Both the position numbers and the translations under genes were made by a program. Shown one piece after another: positions 63,608-64,000 of a stretch of 64,000 bases of DNA. Location: positions 42,352 to 106,351 of the forward strand of contig OENT01000474.1 in assembly GCA_900239685.1 (NCBI GenBank), in the 5' to 3' direction. This stretch comes from Rotaria macrura. Taxonomy: Eukaryota; Rotifera; Eurotatoria; Philodinida; Philodinidae. The notes under the pieces were generated by a model, which was not told the origin of the DNA, did no database searches, and saw only the letters and a program-made list of their open reading frames with translations. Every line of letters begins with the position of its first letter. Position 1 is the first letter of the stretch.

Positions 63608-64000
63608 TTATAAATAATGGAACAAATAATCTAAAGCAATCTTCTTTACAGCCTTATTTAAGAAAAAGAGAACTATCATCATAAATGCAGTGAAAATTGT
63701 GATTGAATTTAGTGCCAATAAATACAATGCTTCAGGTGGAGAACTTCCTTGTGTAGCATGCCAAATAACAAGAATCAAATAAAGTATTCCTCCCAGGGTA
63801 ATGATACTTGATTGAATTATCAGATTTTGAAGAATTTTTAACTCACGTTTTCCAAAATTCGGTGAAGTTTGAATTGGAGCTGCAGTTGTGATTAATATTG
63901 ATGTAACTACCGCTACTCGACGACGAGACCGAAGAGTACGATTCAAAATAATACTACCGATTATTGTCACAGTATTCAATGGAACAACAAAGACAAACGT
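63608..64000 (-). CDS. GPCR-like seven-transmembrane receptor, 3' part only
   Basis: The open frame runs off the right edge of the window, so the 5' end is missing. The 130 visible residues contain helix 5 (TFVFVVPLNTVTIIGSIIL), a basic third cytoplasmic loop (LRSRRRVAVV, then FGKRELKILQN), helix 6 (LIIQSSIITLGGILYLILV), a short loop (GSSPPEAL) and helix 7 (LYLLALNSITIFTAFMMIV), followed by a short cytoplasmic end. The arrangement, with PPEALYLL before helix 7, fits the divergent rhodopsin-like receptors that are numerous in rotifers. It lacks NPxxY. It is not a close copy of the receptor at the left of the window. Ligand unknown. Confidence 0.65.
   Translation of the reverse strand, partial: TFVFVVPLNTVTIIGSIILNRTLRSRRRVAVVTSILITTAAPIQTSPNFGKRELKILQNLIIQSSIITLGGILYLILVIWHATQGSSPPEALYLLALNSITIFTAFMMIVLFFLNKAVKKIALDYLFHYL

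Overview
The window looks like a compact animal nuclear genome. It is about two-thirds A+T. Genes are cut by many short GT-AG introns (34-90 nt is common, with a few of 1-2.6 kb), and the proteins are metazoan: PRPF19, KIAA0319L, HP1, 4E-BP, RASL10, elongin B, cytosolic ArgRS, a Kv channel, a clan-3 P450, a tetraspanin and rhodopsin-like GPCRs. Gene spacing of about 5 kb, tiny introns, divergent lineage-type GPCRs and splice acceptors placed directly before start codons suggest a rotifer, probably bdelloid. That is an inference; there is no rRNA or mitochondrial marker to prove it. No prokaryotic operon, CRISPR array, tRNA or rRNA gene was seen.

Layout. 1-5055: no gene, but a cluster of ATCCGATCGGAT-type palindromes (about 960-1270) and a nearly perfect fold-back element (1905-2294). 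5056-5964: intronless GPCR. 11046-19200: ten-exon KIAA0319L-like receptor. 19402-25714: twelve-exon PRPF19, starting only 201 nt after the previous stop on the same strand. 27305-27839: CD225/dispanin-like membrane protein. 29728-30610: secreted protein joining a YbaY/YscW-like domain to a Kunitz inhibitor domain. 34458-35103 (-): 4E-BP with a 32-nt terminal exon carrying the TOS motif. 35579-36910 (-): HP1. 39851-41792 (-): P450. 43229-44014 (-): RASL10-like GTPase. 46018-46944 (-): tetraspanin-like. 47205-51067 (-): Kv-type channel. About 53270-53625 (-): possible broken coding remnant. 53749-54099: elongin B. 54252-58603 (-): fourteen-exon cytosolic ArgRS, convergent with elongin B. 63608-64000 (-): 3' part of a second GPCR running off the window.

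The genes do not form a pathway; most are housekeeping or signalling genes. Exon models were built by hand from splice signals, reading phase and recalled family conservation. All multi-exon models sum to a multiple of three. The points most worth following are the YbaY-like/Kunitz chimera, acceptor sites 0-21 nt upstream of six starts (trans-splicing or 5'UTR introns), the close KIAA0319L-PRPF19 pair, the 4E-BP micro-exon and the fold-back element.
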